A stretch of 64,000 bases of DNA from NCBI GenBank assembly GCA_949293815.1, contig CASFEZ010000005.1:1-64000 (forward strand), written 5' to 3'. The notes beneath the pieces were generated by a model. It searched no databases, was not told the origin of the DNA, and was given only the letters and a program-made list of their open reading frames with translations. Every line of letters begins with the position of its first letter. Positions within the stretch are counted from its first letter, which is position 1. This DNA comes from an uncultured Eubacteriales bacterium. GTDB taxonomy: Bacteria; Bacillota; Clostridia; Oscillospirales; Acutalibacteraceae. A program made the position numbers and the translations under genes. Of the stretch, positions 1-7,957 are shown in pieces.

Positions 1-1877
1 ACTGTATTCGGTATCGTTATGCTGGTTATTGCCGTGCCGTTAAATGCCCGATCATAGATTCTCTGCAATCCGGCATTTAAGCTCACTTTGCTTAATTTGG
101 CGCACCCGGAAAAGGCAGAGGAGCCTACATCATAAATAAAGCTGCCAAAAACAACCTCCGTCAACAAGGTGCAATCCCGGAACGCGCCGGAGGCGATGGC
201 GCGGATGGGGCGGTCAGCAATGCTGGAAGGGATTTCTACCTTGCCGCTGACCAGAGGAAAACAGGTTAATAAGGTCAGGGAGCCATCGCTTTCCTCGCGA
301 TAGGTAAACAAAGAGGAATTTTCCACAAAGGGTTCCATGCGCAGCGGCTCTACATTTTCTTCATAGGGAGGTATATATGGCAGAGAGCCGTTGGACTCTT
401 TTTCCGGCGCAAAGTATTCCGCATACGCGCTTGGCGCGTCTTCTTCATAATACCAGCGGTACCCTTCCATACCGGTCAGCCATTCGCATTGAAAGTTCAA
501 ACTGCTTTGAATGCTGTCGATCGACGCTCTGAAATCTTCCACAAAGATTTCATTTCCCTGATAGAACAGCTGATTGATAATTCCGCCGGTCTTTGCAATC
601 TGGACAAAATCATACGCATACTCGCCATCCAGACTATAGACGGAAAACATCATTTTTACCGCCTGAATGAAATTATCTGCATTCTCTTCGCTTTCATTTT
701 CACGGAATTTCTGGGCTAAGGCTTCCACTGTGGACAACATAAGATCTTCCAGTGCCAAAAGCGCATCCATCGCAAAAAACTGTTCTATAATTTTGTCCGT
801 AGAAAAACAGAAATTGGTAATGGTCTTGCCAATAGCTTGCCCTATCAGCATGCCGCCAACAAAGCCGCCCGCCACACCTTGCAGGCAGGCATTCCACACA
901 TCGCCTACGATTTGTGAGAAGGCATAATTAAACACCTGAACGCCGGTTTCCACCATGGAAACAATACCTGCCTTAAAATCAGAGGCACAAACCGAGCAAA
1001 CTTCGGTCAGCGCCGCCAGCATGGCAGTATTGGAGGTGGGACAATTTGCTTTCATTTCCAAAAGCACTGCTTCGATTTCTTCGCCCACAGATGCCAACAG
1101 CGTATAGGTGCCAAGGGTTTGCACCACATCATCTACCGTGGTGCAAACTGTCAAAACATCTGTCACTGCCGAAACGGTTTTGCCGGTATATTCATAAAAC
1201 TGCCCCATCGCTTCCTGCTGCGCCATTTTTTCCAAGAACACCGCTTGCTGTTCTGCGGAAAAATCCGCCAACTTCAGGTTCTTCATTTCAGAAATCAATA
1301 AATCATCTGCATTATTCAACTCTTCCGCAAGAGAAAGGCTGGATTTATACAAGGAAATATTGGTTTTGCTGTATTCATTGTTAAGCACCGAAAGCAGCTC
1401 GCTGCTTTCCATGGCCACATCCAATATGCTATAGATAATCGCGGTATAATAGCCTTTTTCGTCCAGCGAATCCTCCACCATATTGGAGGGATCAAAAGTT
1501 AACAATTTCCAGCTGGCCACGCCGCTCATAAATGAGTTGGATGCTTTTAATTGATCCACTAACACACGAGAAGTACTGATACGATAAGGAAAGTTTCTAT
1601 CTAAATAAAAAGATAGCTGCTCCTGTGGAATGGTCGAGCCATGATTGAGCGCTGCTCCTTCATAATTATGGTTCAGCATCACCTTTGCCATATATTGATT
1701 GACCGTCAAATTGGAATAATCCGGCGTATCGGCAGCAGAGGCAACCAGTGAATCCAAAAATCCCCCCAGTATGTTTCCGCCTGTTTTTGCTGCATCCGCC
1801 ACCCCCTGCAAGGGAATCCCGGTTAGTATGAGTATCACCGCCAAAAGGGTTGCAAAAATTCGTTTGCCCATCTTCAT
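1..1877 (-). CDS. BspA-like leucine-rich-repeat surface protein, C-terminus outside window
   Basis: Open frame running off the left edge, about 625 codons visible. It begins with a signal peptide (MKMGKRIF followed by a hydrophobic run ending near GVADA), preceded by a strong GAGGTGAGG ribosome binding site. Residues about 35 to 520 form a long helical region with no family I recognise. The last 80 or so visible residues show two LRR_5-type repeats: PIRAIASGAFRDCTLL, then VGSSAFSGCAKLSKV followed by a third start (IYDRAFNGTAI). This pattern is typical of BspA/Treponema-type surface repeat proteins, which are exported and mediate adhesion or host contact in some species. A cell-surface role is inferred; the anchor would lie beyond the window. 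It is transcribed divergently from the lipoprotein hydrolase at 2147. Confidence 0.75.
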   Translation of the reverse strand, partial: MKMGKRIFATLLAVILILTGIPLQGVADAAKTGGNILGGFLDSLVASAADTPDYSNLTVNQYMAKVMLNHNYEGAALNHGSTIPQEQLSFYLDRNFPYRISTSRVLVDQLKASNSFMSGVASWKLLTFDPSNMVEDSLDEKGYYTAIIYSILDVAMESSELLSVLNNEYSKTNISLYKSSLSLAEELNNADDLLISEMKNLKLADFSAEQQAVFLEKMAQQEAMGQFYEYTGKTVSAVTDVLTVCTTVDDVVQTLGTYTLLASVGEEIEAVLLEMKANCPTSNTAMLAALTEVCSVCASDFKAGIVSMVETGVQVFNYAFSQIVGDVWNACLQGVAGGFVGGMLIGQAIGKTITNFCFSTDKIIEQFFAMDALLALEDLMLSTVEALAQKFRENESEENADNFIQAVKMMFSVYSLDGEYAYDFVQIAKTGGIINQLFYQGNEIFVEDFRASIDSIQSSLNFQCEWLTGMEGYRWYYEEDAPSAYAEYFAPEKESNGSLPYIPPYEENVEPLRMEPFVENSSLFTYREESDGSLTLLTCFPLVSGKVEIPSSIADRPIRAIASGAFRDCTLLTEVVFGSFIYDVGSSAFSGCAKLSKVSLNAGLQRIYDRAFNGTAITSITIPNT

Positions 1878-2047
1878 TTTCCTCACCTCTCGACCGTCTG
1901 CCTTTTTAAGACAAGTGGTCACCTTTTTTGTTATCACTTATATAATAACCATTTTATAATTGTTTGTCAACCATCATTTAATATATGGTTTTTGTCTGTT
2001 ATATACAACTCCTCTTATTGCCAGAATCGACAATGGTTACACCTATC

Positions 2048-2064
2048 ATATGGTTTCACCATAT
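2048..2064. promoter_or_regulatory. Palindrome upstream of hydrolase promoter, possible operator
   Basis: A perfect 7-bp inverted repeat, ATATGGT-TTC-ACCATAT, lies 21 bp upstream of the -35 box of the 2147 gene, in the A/T-rich divergent intergenic space. The size fits a dimeric repressor or activator site. No regulator can be named. Confidence 0.35.
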
Positions 2065-2085
2065 CGCTCGTCATTTTCTCTTTGA

Positions 2086-2114
2086 TTGACTTTTTTTGCA
2101 AAACGCCGTATGAT
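2086..2114 (+). promoter_or_regulatory. Sigma-A promoter of lipoprotein hydrolase gene
   Basis: TTGACT at 2086-2091, 17-bp spacer, TATGAT at 2109-2114. It sits 33 bp before the ATG at 2147. Confidence 0.6.
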
Positions 2115-2146
2115 AAAGGTAAGAATACCGGCGGGAGGTTTTTGGG

Positions 2147-3199
2147 ATGAAGAAAATGGTTGCGCTGTGTCTGGCGATAGCCTTGCTGTTTTGCGCCTGT
2201 GGCGAGACGGCGGAGGAGGGCGGCACGACCCAGGCGGGGGAAACCGGCAGCACCATGGCGGAAACAAGCGATTCCGCTTCTTCCACTGCCCTGCCGGTCA
2301 GCACGGTCACATCGACCACAGCTGCGGCAGCTACGGTAACGCCTACTACTACAACGCCTGTGTCCGCCGCTGCAACCGCTGCTTCGACCACCGCGCCCAC
2401 CACCTCAACCTCCGGCGCGCCTTATTCGGTCACCTCTCAAGTCCTCGATTGCAATCGGGACGGCATGCGCATTGCCGGAACGCTCTATTTGCCAAAAGGT
2501 GCCGCTGAGCCGCTGCCGCTGGTGATTTTATCCCACAGTTTTTCCTTAACCCAGGATTCATTGACTTCTTATGCGCAAGCCTTTGCCGAGTGGGGCTATG
2601 CGGCCTACACTTTCGACTTCTGCGGCGGCAGTCCCCAAAGTGAAAGCGACGGCGATATGTCCGAGATGACCGTTTTTACCGAACAAGCAGACCTTTTGGC
2701 GGTGCTGGCGCAGCTGCGCGCCCTGCCGCAGGTGGACAGCGGGCGCATCTTTCTATTCGGCACCAGCCAGGGCGGCCTTGTCAGCGCCCTGGTCGCCGCC
2801 GAATGGTACGCAGAAATCGCCGGGCTGGTGCTCCTGTACCCCGGCTTCAGCATCCCCGAACAGGTCAACACCTTTGCCGCGAACGGCGGCAGCATTCCCG
2901 AAAATCTCAGCTCCCTGTTCGGCTCCGTGGGGGCGGATTATATCAACAGCCTGATCGGCTTTGATGTCTATTCCGCCATTGCCCCGTACCGGGGACCGGT
3001 GCTGATTTTTCACGGTACGGCGGATTTCATTGTACCCATCTCCTATTCCCGCCGGGCAGCGGAAGTTTACCAAAATTGCGAGCTGGTGGAAATCGCCGGG
3101 GCATCCCACGGCTTTAACCGGGATAATTTTTCCCTGTTTCAGGACTACGACCCCGAGATTTTGCCAAAAATACAGGCGTTTTTCGCCGCAAATGGTTGA
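2147..3199 (+). CDS. Exported alpha/beta hydrolase (lipoprotein, Ser/Thr-rich linker)
   Basis: 350 residues with a GGGAGG ribosome binding site ahead of the ATG. Residues 1-18 are a lipoprotein-type signal (hydrophobic run ending in LFCAC), followed by a Ser/Thr/Ala-rich low-complexity stalk to about residue 90. The rest is an alpha/beta hydrolase of the dienelactone hydrolase/serine aminopeptidase group: nucleophile elbow GTSQGG (Ser208), probable acid Asp293 in HGTADF, and His321 in ASHGF. HSFSLTQDS after the first strand provides the oxyanion region. It probably acts on an ester or peptide substrate outside the membrane; the substrate cannot be told. The lipobox is imperfect (F-C-A before the Cys), so secretion after signal peptidase I cleavage is an alternative. 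Monocistronic, with its own promoter. Confidence 0.8.
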   Translation: MKKMVALCLAIALLFCACGETAEEGGTTQAGETGSTMAETSDSASSTALPVSTVTSTTAAAATVTPTTTTPVSAAATAASTTAPTTSTSGAPYSVTSQVLDCNRDGMRIAGTLYLPKGAAEPLPLVILSHSFSLTQDSLTSYAQAFAEWGYAAYTFDFCGGSPQSESDGDMSEMTVFTEQADLLAVLAQLRALPQVDSGRIFLFGTSQGGLVSALVAAEWYAEIAGLVLLYPGFSIPEQVNTFAANGGSIPENLSSLFGSVGADYINSLIGFDVYSAIAPYRGPVLIFHGTADFIVPISYSRRAAEVYQNCELVEIAGASHGFNRDNFSLFQDYDPEILPKIQAFFAANG

Positions 3200-3325
3200 G
3201 ATTTGCGCCTTGTACCGCCTGCTTTTGAAAAAAATATAAAATTTTTCGTTTTTATGCAAGGATTCCTTCGGTTCAATCGTATACCGTATGAAGTCAGAAA
3301 TGACAAAACAAAGAACGGAGGAATT

Positions 3326-3835
3326 ATGATGAAAAAAGGACTTGCTATTTTACTCGCCATTCTGCTGCTGGTGTCGGTGGGAACCGTACTCGGTTTTGCG
3401 GGCGGCAACCGCAACGGCGCGCCGGATACTGCTGGAAATGCCGCCAGTACCTGTCCTGTTACAACCGTAACCGGTAACAGTGCCACGACCACGGCCGGTA
3501 AGGGTTATCGCTATGCAGACACGGACGGCGATGGCGTTTGCGATAACGCTGGTAACGGCAATGGTTATCGCTATGTAGACGCAGACGGCGATGGTATCTG
3601 TGATAATGCCGGTAACGGCAATGGTTATCGCTATGTAGATGCAGACGGCGATGGTATTTGCGACAATGCCGGAAGCGGCAATGGCTATCGCTATGTAGAT
3701 GCGGACGGCGATGGTATCTGTGATAATGCCGGTAACGGCAACGCGAACGGTCGCGCTTACCATCAACAACAGAACGGCGCGGGGCACTGCGCCAAAGGAC
3801 GGACGGGGAGTTCATGCCAAGCGAACAGGAAATAA
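3326..3835 (+). CDS. Small exported protein with four 20-residue DxDGDGxCD repeats
   Basis: 169 residues. The start ATG at 3326 (a second ATG follows at once) is set by GGAGG at about 3318; the frame stays open further upstream but without a ribosome site. A signal sequence (MMKKGLAILLAILLLVSVG) is followed by a Thr/Ala/Gly linker and four tandem units of the form GYRYVDADGDGICDNAGNGN. Each unit holds an acidic loop D-x-D-G-D-G-x-C-D like the calcium loops of thrombospondin type 3 repeats or EF-hand-like exported proteins. One Cys per unit could form disulfides. The tail is His/Gln/Lys-rich. Calcium binding and extracellular location are inferred. The gene overlaps the sigma factor start by 22 bp, so the two are translationally linked. 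Confidence 0.75.
   Translation: MMKKGLAILLAILLLVSVGTVLGFAGGNRNGAPDTAGNAASTCPVTTVTGNSATTTAGKGYRYADTDGDGVCDNAGNGNGYRYVDADGDGICDNAGNGNGYRYVDADGDGICDNAGSGNGYRYVDADGDGICDNAGNGNANGRAYHQQQNGAGHCAKGRTGSSCQANRK
3503..3742 (+). repeat. Four tandem 60-bp coding repeats
   Basis: Direct repeats begin at 3503, 3563, 3623 and 3683, each opening with GGTTATCGCTATG. The first copy is the most diverged. The near-identity of copies 2 to 4 at the nucleotide level suggests recent expansion and possible copy-number variation between strains. Confidence 0.9.
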
Positions 3836-4296
3836 ATCGCGCCGTTGACCGGTATGCGGATATGCTGCGGCGCATTTGTATGCTATATATGAAAAACGAG
3901 GCTGACTGTGAGGATATCTTTCAAACGGTCTTCCTGAAATACCTACAGCGAAAAGAGCCGTTTCAAAGCCAGGAGCACGAAAAAGCCTGGCTGATTCGGG
4001 TTGCCATCAATGCCTGTAAGGACCTGCGCCGCAGCTTTTTTCGCAGCCGCACCCTGTCGTTGGATGAAATTGCGGAACCGGCGGTCGCGATGCCTTCAGA
4101 TCACCGAGAGGTGCTGGAGGCCGTGCTTTCTCTTCCCCAAAAATACAAAGAGGTCATCTATCTGCATTATTATGAGGAATATACCGCGCCCCAAATCGGC
4201 AAACTTCTTCATAAAAATACCAACACCGTATACTCCCTTCTGGCAAGGGGAAGGACGCTGCTCAAAGAAAAATTAGGAGATGCCGATTATGAATAA
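3814..4296 (+). CDS. ECF-type RNA polymerase sigma factor
   Basis: 160 residues. Region 2 lies at about residues 10-75, with ADCEDIFQTVFLKYL matching the sigma-70 region 2 core-binding helix and AWLIRVAINACKD region 2.4. Region 4 lies at about 105-155 with the helix-turn-helix YEEYTAPQIGKLLHKNTNTVYSLLARGRTLLK. No region 3 is present, as usual for ECF factors. The start ATG (site GGGGAG) lies inside the end of the repeat-protein gene, and the stop overlaps the start of the anti-sigma gene, so the three genes form one translationally coupled unit. It presumably directs polymerase to a small regulon when released by the downstream protein. Confidence 0.9.
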   Translation: MPSEQEINRAVDRYADMLRRICMLYMKNEADCEDIFQTVFLKYLQRKEPFQSQEHEKAWLIRVAINACKDLRRSFFRSRTLSLDEIAEPAVAMPSDHREVLEAVLSLPQKYKEVIYLHYYEEYTAPQIGKLLHKNTNTVYSLLARGRTLLKEKLGDADYE

Positions 4297-5098
4297 ACAA
4301 ATTCGGGACGCATTTGATGCGGTTCATGCCGAAGAGCGGCTGAAAGCGCAGACCAAAGCGTTCCTTCACCCAAAAATCAGCGGCGGATCTCCCCGTCCGG
4401 TTCGCCGGTCTTCGCGGCTTGTTCCCATCTTATTATGTGTTGTGCTGCTTTTAACCGGCTGCGGCGCCTGGACGGTTTTTGCGCCCACTGCGACGGTCAG
4501 TGTGGATATCAATCCCTCCCTGGAGCTGGTTCTCAATCGGTTCGACCGGGTGCTGTCCGTCAAAGGCTATAACGAGGACGGGCAGGCGTTGGCGGATTCA
4601 CTGTCCCTGCGCTTTCAAAGCTGCGAAGCGGCGCTGCGTCTGCTGCTGGGGCAGGGAGATATTGCCGCGCTGCTGAAGCAGGACGAAGAACTGACCCTTA
4701 CTGTGGTAGGTGGCAGCGATGCGCAAAATACCCGGGTGCTCGATACCCTGCAAACCTGTACAGCGGGGCAACCCAACACATACTGTGCCACCGCTGCACT
4801 TCAGGAAGTACAAGATGCCCACGCGCTGGGACTGTCCTATGGAAAATACCGTATCTATCTGGCGCTGAAAGAGTGGGACGCTACCATTACCCCAGAGGAA
4901 GTGCAATCCCAGACAATGCGTTCCTTGCGTGAGCGCCTGGAAGCGTTACAGCAAAATACAAGTCAGCCGGACGGCGCCACCGAACCGGTCAGCCAGAACA
5001 ATGGCAACGGACAGGGCAATGGTCAGGGCAACAAAAACGGCAAAGGACAAGGTCCGCATAGCGGGCAGCACAATTCACAGAACAAAGACAAAAGCTGA
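4289..5098 (+). CDS. Membrane anti-sigma factor with RsgI-like middle domain
   Basis: 269 residues if translation begins at ATG 4289. The nearby ATG at 4280 touches AGGAG and is less likely. A cytoplasmic N-terminal segment of about 45 residues would bind sigma. It is followed by one transmembrane helix (LVPILLCVVLLLTGCGAW). Outside the membrane is a domain starting TVSVDINPSLELVLNRFDRV, the hallmark of the RsgI middle domain of clostridial anti-sigma factors. The C-terminal 45 residues are Asn/Gln/Gly/Lys-rich low complexity (NGNGQGNGQGNKNG). RsgI proteins sense extracellular polymers and control SigI; here the partner is an ECF factor. What is sensed is unknown. The start overlaps the sigma stop by 8 bp. 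Confidence 0.8.
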   Translation: MNKQIRDAFDAVHAEERLKAQTKAFLHPKISGGSPRPVRRSSRLVPILLCVVLLLTGCGAWTVFAPTATVSVDINPSLELVLNRFDRVLSVKGYNEDGQALADSLSLRFQSCEAALRLLLGQGDIAALLKQDEELTLTVVGGSDAQNTRVLDTLQTCTAGQPNTYCATAALQEVQDAHALGLSYGKYRIYLALKEWDATITPEEVQSQTMRSLRERLEALQQNTSQPDGATEPVSQNNGNGQGNGQGNKNGKGQGPHSGQHNSQNKDKS

Positions 5099-5283
5099 AA
5101 AGCGGCAGCCGATAAACGCAAAATACTTGCACGCGCAAAAGCGCAAAAGCACGGCTCGTTCGCAATAAAAAGGCAGTTTCTGTGCAATTCCCCTGTCTGT
5201 CAGCAAAAAAGACGGCGCCATTAACAAGCATCTGCTTATTTTAAAACATCGCGAAAAATTTTTGGTTTTTCTTGTTTTTTCTC

Positions 5284-5312
5284 TTGACAAGCGGTGCAAG
5301 ACAATATATAAT
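5284..5312 (+). promoter_or_regulatory. Consensus promoter of tRNA-Leu
   Basis: TTGACA at 5284-5289, 17-bp spacer, TATAAT at 5307-5312: a perfect sigma-A promoter about 40 bp before the tRNA. The 5099-5283 stretch upstream shows no gene. Confidence 0.9.
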
Positions 5313-5351
5313 AAAAAAGCTGCTTGACCAATCGGTTGGCAGCGACCTTAT

Positions 5352-5438
5352 GCGGATGTGGCGGAATTGGCAGACGCGCTAGATTCAGGTTCTAGTGAAA
5401 GCAATTTCATATGGGTTCAAGTCCCTTCATCCGCACCA
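5352..5438 (+). tRNA. tRNA-Leu (anticodon CAG)
   Basis: 87 nt with encoded CCA. The acceptor arm GCGGATG pairs with CATCCGC (5428-5434). The anticodon stem CTAGA/TCTAG encloses loop TTCAGGT, so the anticodon is CAG (reads CUG). A long class II variable arm (TGAAA-GCAA-TTTCA) is as expected for leucine. The T-loop is GGTTCAAGTCC. Confidence 0.95.
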
Positions 5439-5444
5439 TATCGT

Positions 5445-5476
5445 CGGAGCAAGCTTCGCTTGTTCCGATTTTTTTG
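5445..5476 (+). terminator. Intrinsic terminator of tRNA-Leu
   Basis: Stem CGGAGCAAGC (5445-5454) pairs with GCTTGTTCCG (5458-5467), then a run of T. The same stem sequence recurs in the tRNA-Lys terminator at 26811. Confidence 0.85.
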
Positions 5477-5575
5477 TTTTACAAAAAAATCAGTCACCTG
5501 CGCGTCGGAACGAACTCGTACAGTTTTTTCAATTGCATTCCACATATTTTACCAAAACACTTTCTCCTAACATAT

Positions 5576-5604
5576 AAAAAGGATACAGCCAAACGACTGC
5601 ATCC
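5576..5604 (-). terminator. Terminator of the tsaE-tsaB-rpiB-phosphoesterase operon
   Basis: On the minus strand GGATGCAG pairs with CTGTATCC (one G-U pair) and is followed by TTTTT. The plus strand also carries a T run, so it may act in both directions. Confidence 0.7.
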
Positions 5605-5655
5605 TTTTTTCATATTTATTCCGCTAATCAGTCAATGAAACAAAAACTGCTTCTC

Positions 5656-6786
5656 TTACTTTTTCATTTTTTTTGCAAGAACGGCAAGCGTCCCCATACC
5701 TACTCCGGCCACCGCAGCCACGGCGCCCGCCTTTTTTGCCCAGTCCAGCGCAACGCTGACCGAAGAGGGCGCGTAGGTATAAAGCAGGTTCTTTGCCGCG
5801 CGCTGGGGGGTATTGCCAATCAGCTGGCGGTAGGTTAAGGTGTGGTGGGTATAGGCACGGGGATTTTCCTCGGGGATATCAAACACCCGAACGCCCCTCT
5901 CGATGCCCGGACCATATACATTAAATCCGCAGCCCTGGGTATAGCCCACTTCCACGCCGCGCAGCAGACCGCTGAAGCTGTTGATATGGTCATGACCGAA
6001 GAACAGCGCCATCACATCGCCTTTTTCACAAAGCGCATCGAACTCGCCGCTGTTATCCGATGGAATGGCGGCGTTTTCCTTCATAAACCCGCCGGGAAAA
6101 ACCTTGCTGCCCAATACATAATACCGGTCGGCATATGCACAGGCGCCCCGCAGCGCCCCTTTTGTGCCCTTGGGCACCTCGTCCATCAGCTCGTAGACCT
6201 CCGGAACGGGAATATGCTGGAACACAATCGCGGGCACCAGATGCCCCTCCTGCTCGGCGAGGGCGTCCCGGTTTTTCCGGAACCAGTCAATCTGGTCGGC
6301 GGGCAGGCTGTGGTAGCCGCCGGTGCCCTTGGCATAGCCCATGGAATCAAACCCGTAAATGGAGAATACGACCTTGCCATCGCTGCCGATGATCGGGAAA
6401 TGGTAAATGCCATAGCCGGTCAAACCGGTTACAGATTCGCCGACGCAATAGGGGGATTTTTGATACATCGCCAGTTGCTCTTCCTTGCTCACCTCACGGA
6501 ATACATCGTGATTGCCGAACAGGACCGCAAAGGGCACCTGATAATCATCGAAAATGGCACGGATTTTGCCAATGACCGCCTCGGCGCGGGCTCTGGCGTC
6601 GCCGGTGTGCATGGTAACGCCGTACCCTTTGATCTGGTCGCCGGTCAAAATGGCCAAATCCGGTTTTTCACGAATCAGGGCGCAGCGCAGAAGACTTTCG
6701 GTATCCGGAGAAAAATCCGCAATCTCCTGAATGTCCGCAATCTGCATGATTTTAAAATTTCCGTTATGAAATTGTAATGGCTGCAT
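5656..6786 (-). CDS. Metallophosphoesterase, calcineurin-like, with C-terminal hydrophobic anchor
   Basis: 376 residues. Metal-binding motifs of the calcineurin-like fold are visible: MQIADIQ near residue 14 (D-x-Q replaces the usual D-x-H), LTGDQIKG, FGNHD near 92, FQHIPVP and GHDH near 265. The N-terminus lacks a signal peptide. The C-terminus ends with a short hydrophobic Ala/Gly/Val stretch and KKMKK, which could be a tail anchor. It resembles the exported protein at 19947 in both order and wording of motifs (for example GHDHINSF and IAPVQIYDAL versus IPVPEVYELM), so the two are paralogues. The GGAG site is 8 bp before the ATG, and the gene starts 2 bp after rpiB stops. The substrate is unknown. 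Confidence 0.8.
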   Translation of the reverse strand: MQPLQFHNGNFKIMQIADIQEIADFSPDTESLLRCALIREKPDLAILTGDQIKGYGVTMHTGDARARAEAVIGKIRAIFDDYQVPFAVLFGNHDVFREVSKEEQLAMYQKSPYCVGESVTGLTGYGIYHFPIIGSDGKVVFSIYGFDSMGYAKGTGGYHSLPADQIDWFRKNRDALAEQEGHLVPAIVFQHIPVPEVYELMDEVPKGTKGALRGACAYADRYYVLGSKVFPGGFMKENAAIPSDNSGEFDALCEKGDVMALFFGHDHINSFSGLLRGVEVGYTQGCGFNVYGPGIERGVRVFDIPEENPRAYTHHTLTYRQLIGNTPQRAAKNLLYTYAPSSVSVALDWAKKAGAVAAVAGVGMGTLAVLAKKMKK

Positions 6787-6788
6787 GT

Positions 6789-7223
6789 TTATTTCTCCAA
6801 TTCTGAAATTTGATTCACCCGGCGCTGATGCCTGCCACCCTCAAAGGGAGTGGACAGGAATATATCCACCAGCTCGCACGCCAGTCCCGCGCCAATCACC
6901 CTGCCGCCCAGGCAAAGCACATTGGCGTCGTTGTGCATTCTGGTATACTTGGCACTGAAATAGTCCGAGCAGCAGGCAGCGCGAATGCCTTTTATCTTGT
7001 TGGCAGCCATGGAAATGCCTACGCCTGTGCCGCAGCAGAGAATCCCCAGCTGCGCCCGTCCGGCGGTAATTTCATCGCACACTTTTTTCGCCTGTATAGG
7101 ATAATCCACAGAATCTGCGGTATAACACCCGCAGTCCTGATAAGCAATCCCCTTTTCTTCCAAGTGCAGGCGGATTGCCTCTTTCAATTCAAAACCCGCG
7201 TGGTCTGACCCAATCGCAATCAT
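6789..7223 (-). CDS. rpiB: Ribose-5-phosphate isomerase B
   Basis: 144 residues, the usual length of RpiB/LacAB proteins. The enzyme interconverts ribose 5-phosphate and ribulose 5-phosphate in the non-oxidative pentose phosphate pathway. Family markers: MIAIGSDHAGFELK at the N-terminus, the catalytic Cys in GILCCGTGVGISMAANK (anion hole GTGVG), CSDYFSAKYTRMHNDANVLCLGGR, and the final phosphate-binding arginines in GGRHQRRVNQI. Its ATG overlaps the tsaB stop by 4 bp, so it is cotranscribed with tsaE-tsaB and the following phosphoesterase. Confidence 0.95.
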   Translation of the reverse strand: MIAIGSDHAGFELKEAIRLHLEEKGIAYQDCGCYTADSVDYPIQAKKVCDEITAGRAQLGILCCGTGVGISMAANKIKGIRAACCSDYFSAKYTRMHNDANVLCLGGRVIGAGLACELVDIFLSTPFEGGRHQRRVNQISELEK

Positions 7224-7957
7224 ATTTGCGTGCTCCTTTTTTCTGATTGTTTTGCTCGTAATTCCCGCTCCGCCTGCGGCAGACGCAGGTAGGTCGGGTT
7301 CAAAAATTTTGCCGCTACCGGTGTTTTATCGGTATACAGCAGCGCGTATTCCGCCGCCAGCGCCGCGCCGGACGCCCGCTGGTAAATTTCGTCCCCGGCG
7401 GGGATTTCCACCTGGGCAGCCTTGCCGTCCGCAAGGCGCGAAAGGCTCCGCGCTGCCACCGGCGTACCATCCCCGCAAATCAGCGATTCTCCGCCATAGG
7501 AAAGTAGACGCGAAACCGCTTCGTCGGCGGAAAGCGCTTCATCCGGCGTCAGCCGTTCCAAGTGATCACCGCAGCCGCGGAACAGGGCGCAATACACCTG
7601 CTCCCGCCGCGCATCCATACAGGCGAGAATGACTTTTTTGGCATTCCGAAACCGAAAGGCCGCCGCTTCCAGCGTTGATACGCCGAAGCAGGGAATTTCC
7701 ATGGGCTGCGCCAGCCCTTTTGCCAGGGCAACGCCGATACGAACGCCGGTAAACGAGCCGGGACCGTTTGTAACGGCAATCACATCCATGTCAAAAAGCC
7801 CAAGCCCCGCCTCATCCAGCGCCTTTTGCACCAGCGGCGCCAATGTTTCCGAGTGGGTAAGTCCGGCGTTTATAAACGCATCCGACAAAATCACGCCGTC
7901 CCGCGTGACCGCCGCCGATGCAGTTACCGCGCTGCTGTCCAACGCAAGGACATTCAT
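7220..7957 (-). CDS. tsaB: tRNA N6-threonylcarbamoyladenosine synthesis protein TsaB
   Basis: 245 residues. TsaB is the inactive ASKHA-fold partner that scaffolds TsaD and TsaE in t6A37 formation on ANN-decoding tRNAs. The N-terminus MNVLALDSSAVTASAAV, then GLTHSETLAPLV and AVTNGPGSFTGVRIGVALAKGLA are diagnostic. The C-terminal part is weakly conserved, as normal. It overlaps tsaE by one base and rpiB by four. TsaD and RimI, often neighbours, are not in this window. Confidence 0.95.
   Translation of the reverse strand: MNVLALDSSAVTASAAVTRDGVILSDAFINAGLTHSETLAPLVQKALDEAGLGLFDMDVIAVTNGPGSFTGVRIGVALAKGLAQPMEIPCFGVSTLEAAAFRFRNAKKVILACMDARREQVYCALFRGCGDHLERLTPDEALSADEAVSRLLSYGGESLICGDGTPVAARSLSRLADGKAAQVEIPAGDEIYQRASGAALAAEYALLYTDKTPVAAKFLNPTYLRLPQAERELRAKQSEKRSTQI

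Noticed and set aside
3503..3742. Regular 60-bp repeats considered as a CRISPR array
   Set aside because: There are no unique spacers; the repeats are head-to-tail, in frame and code for D-x-D-G-D-G units. No CRISPR array or cas gene was seen anywhere in the window.
5842..6777. 311-codon plus-strand frame opposite the metallophosphoesterase
   Set aside because: Shadow frame; the minus-strand gene has metal motifs, ribosome site and operon context.
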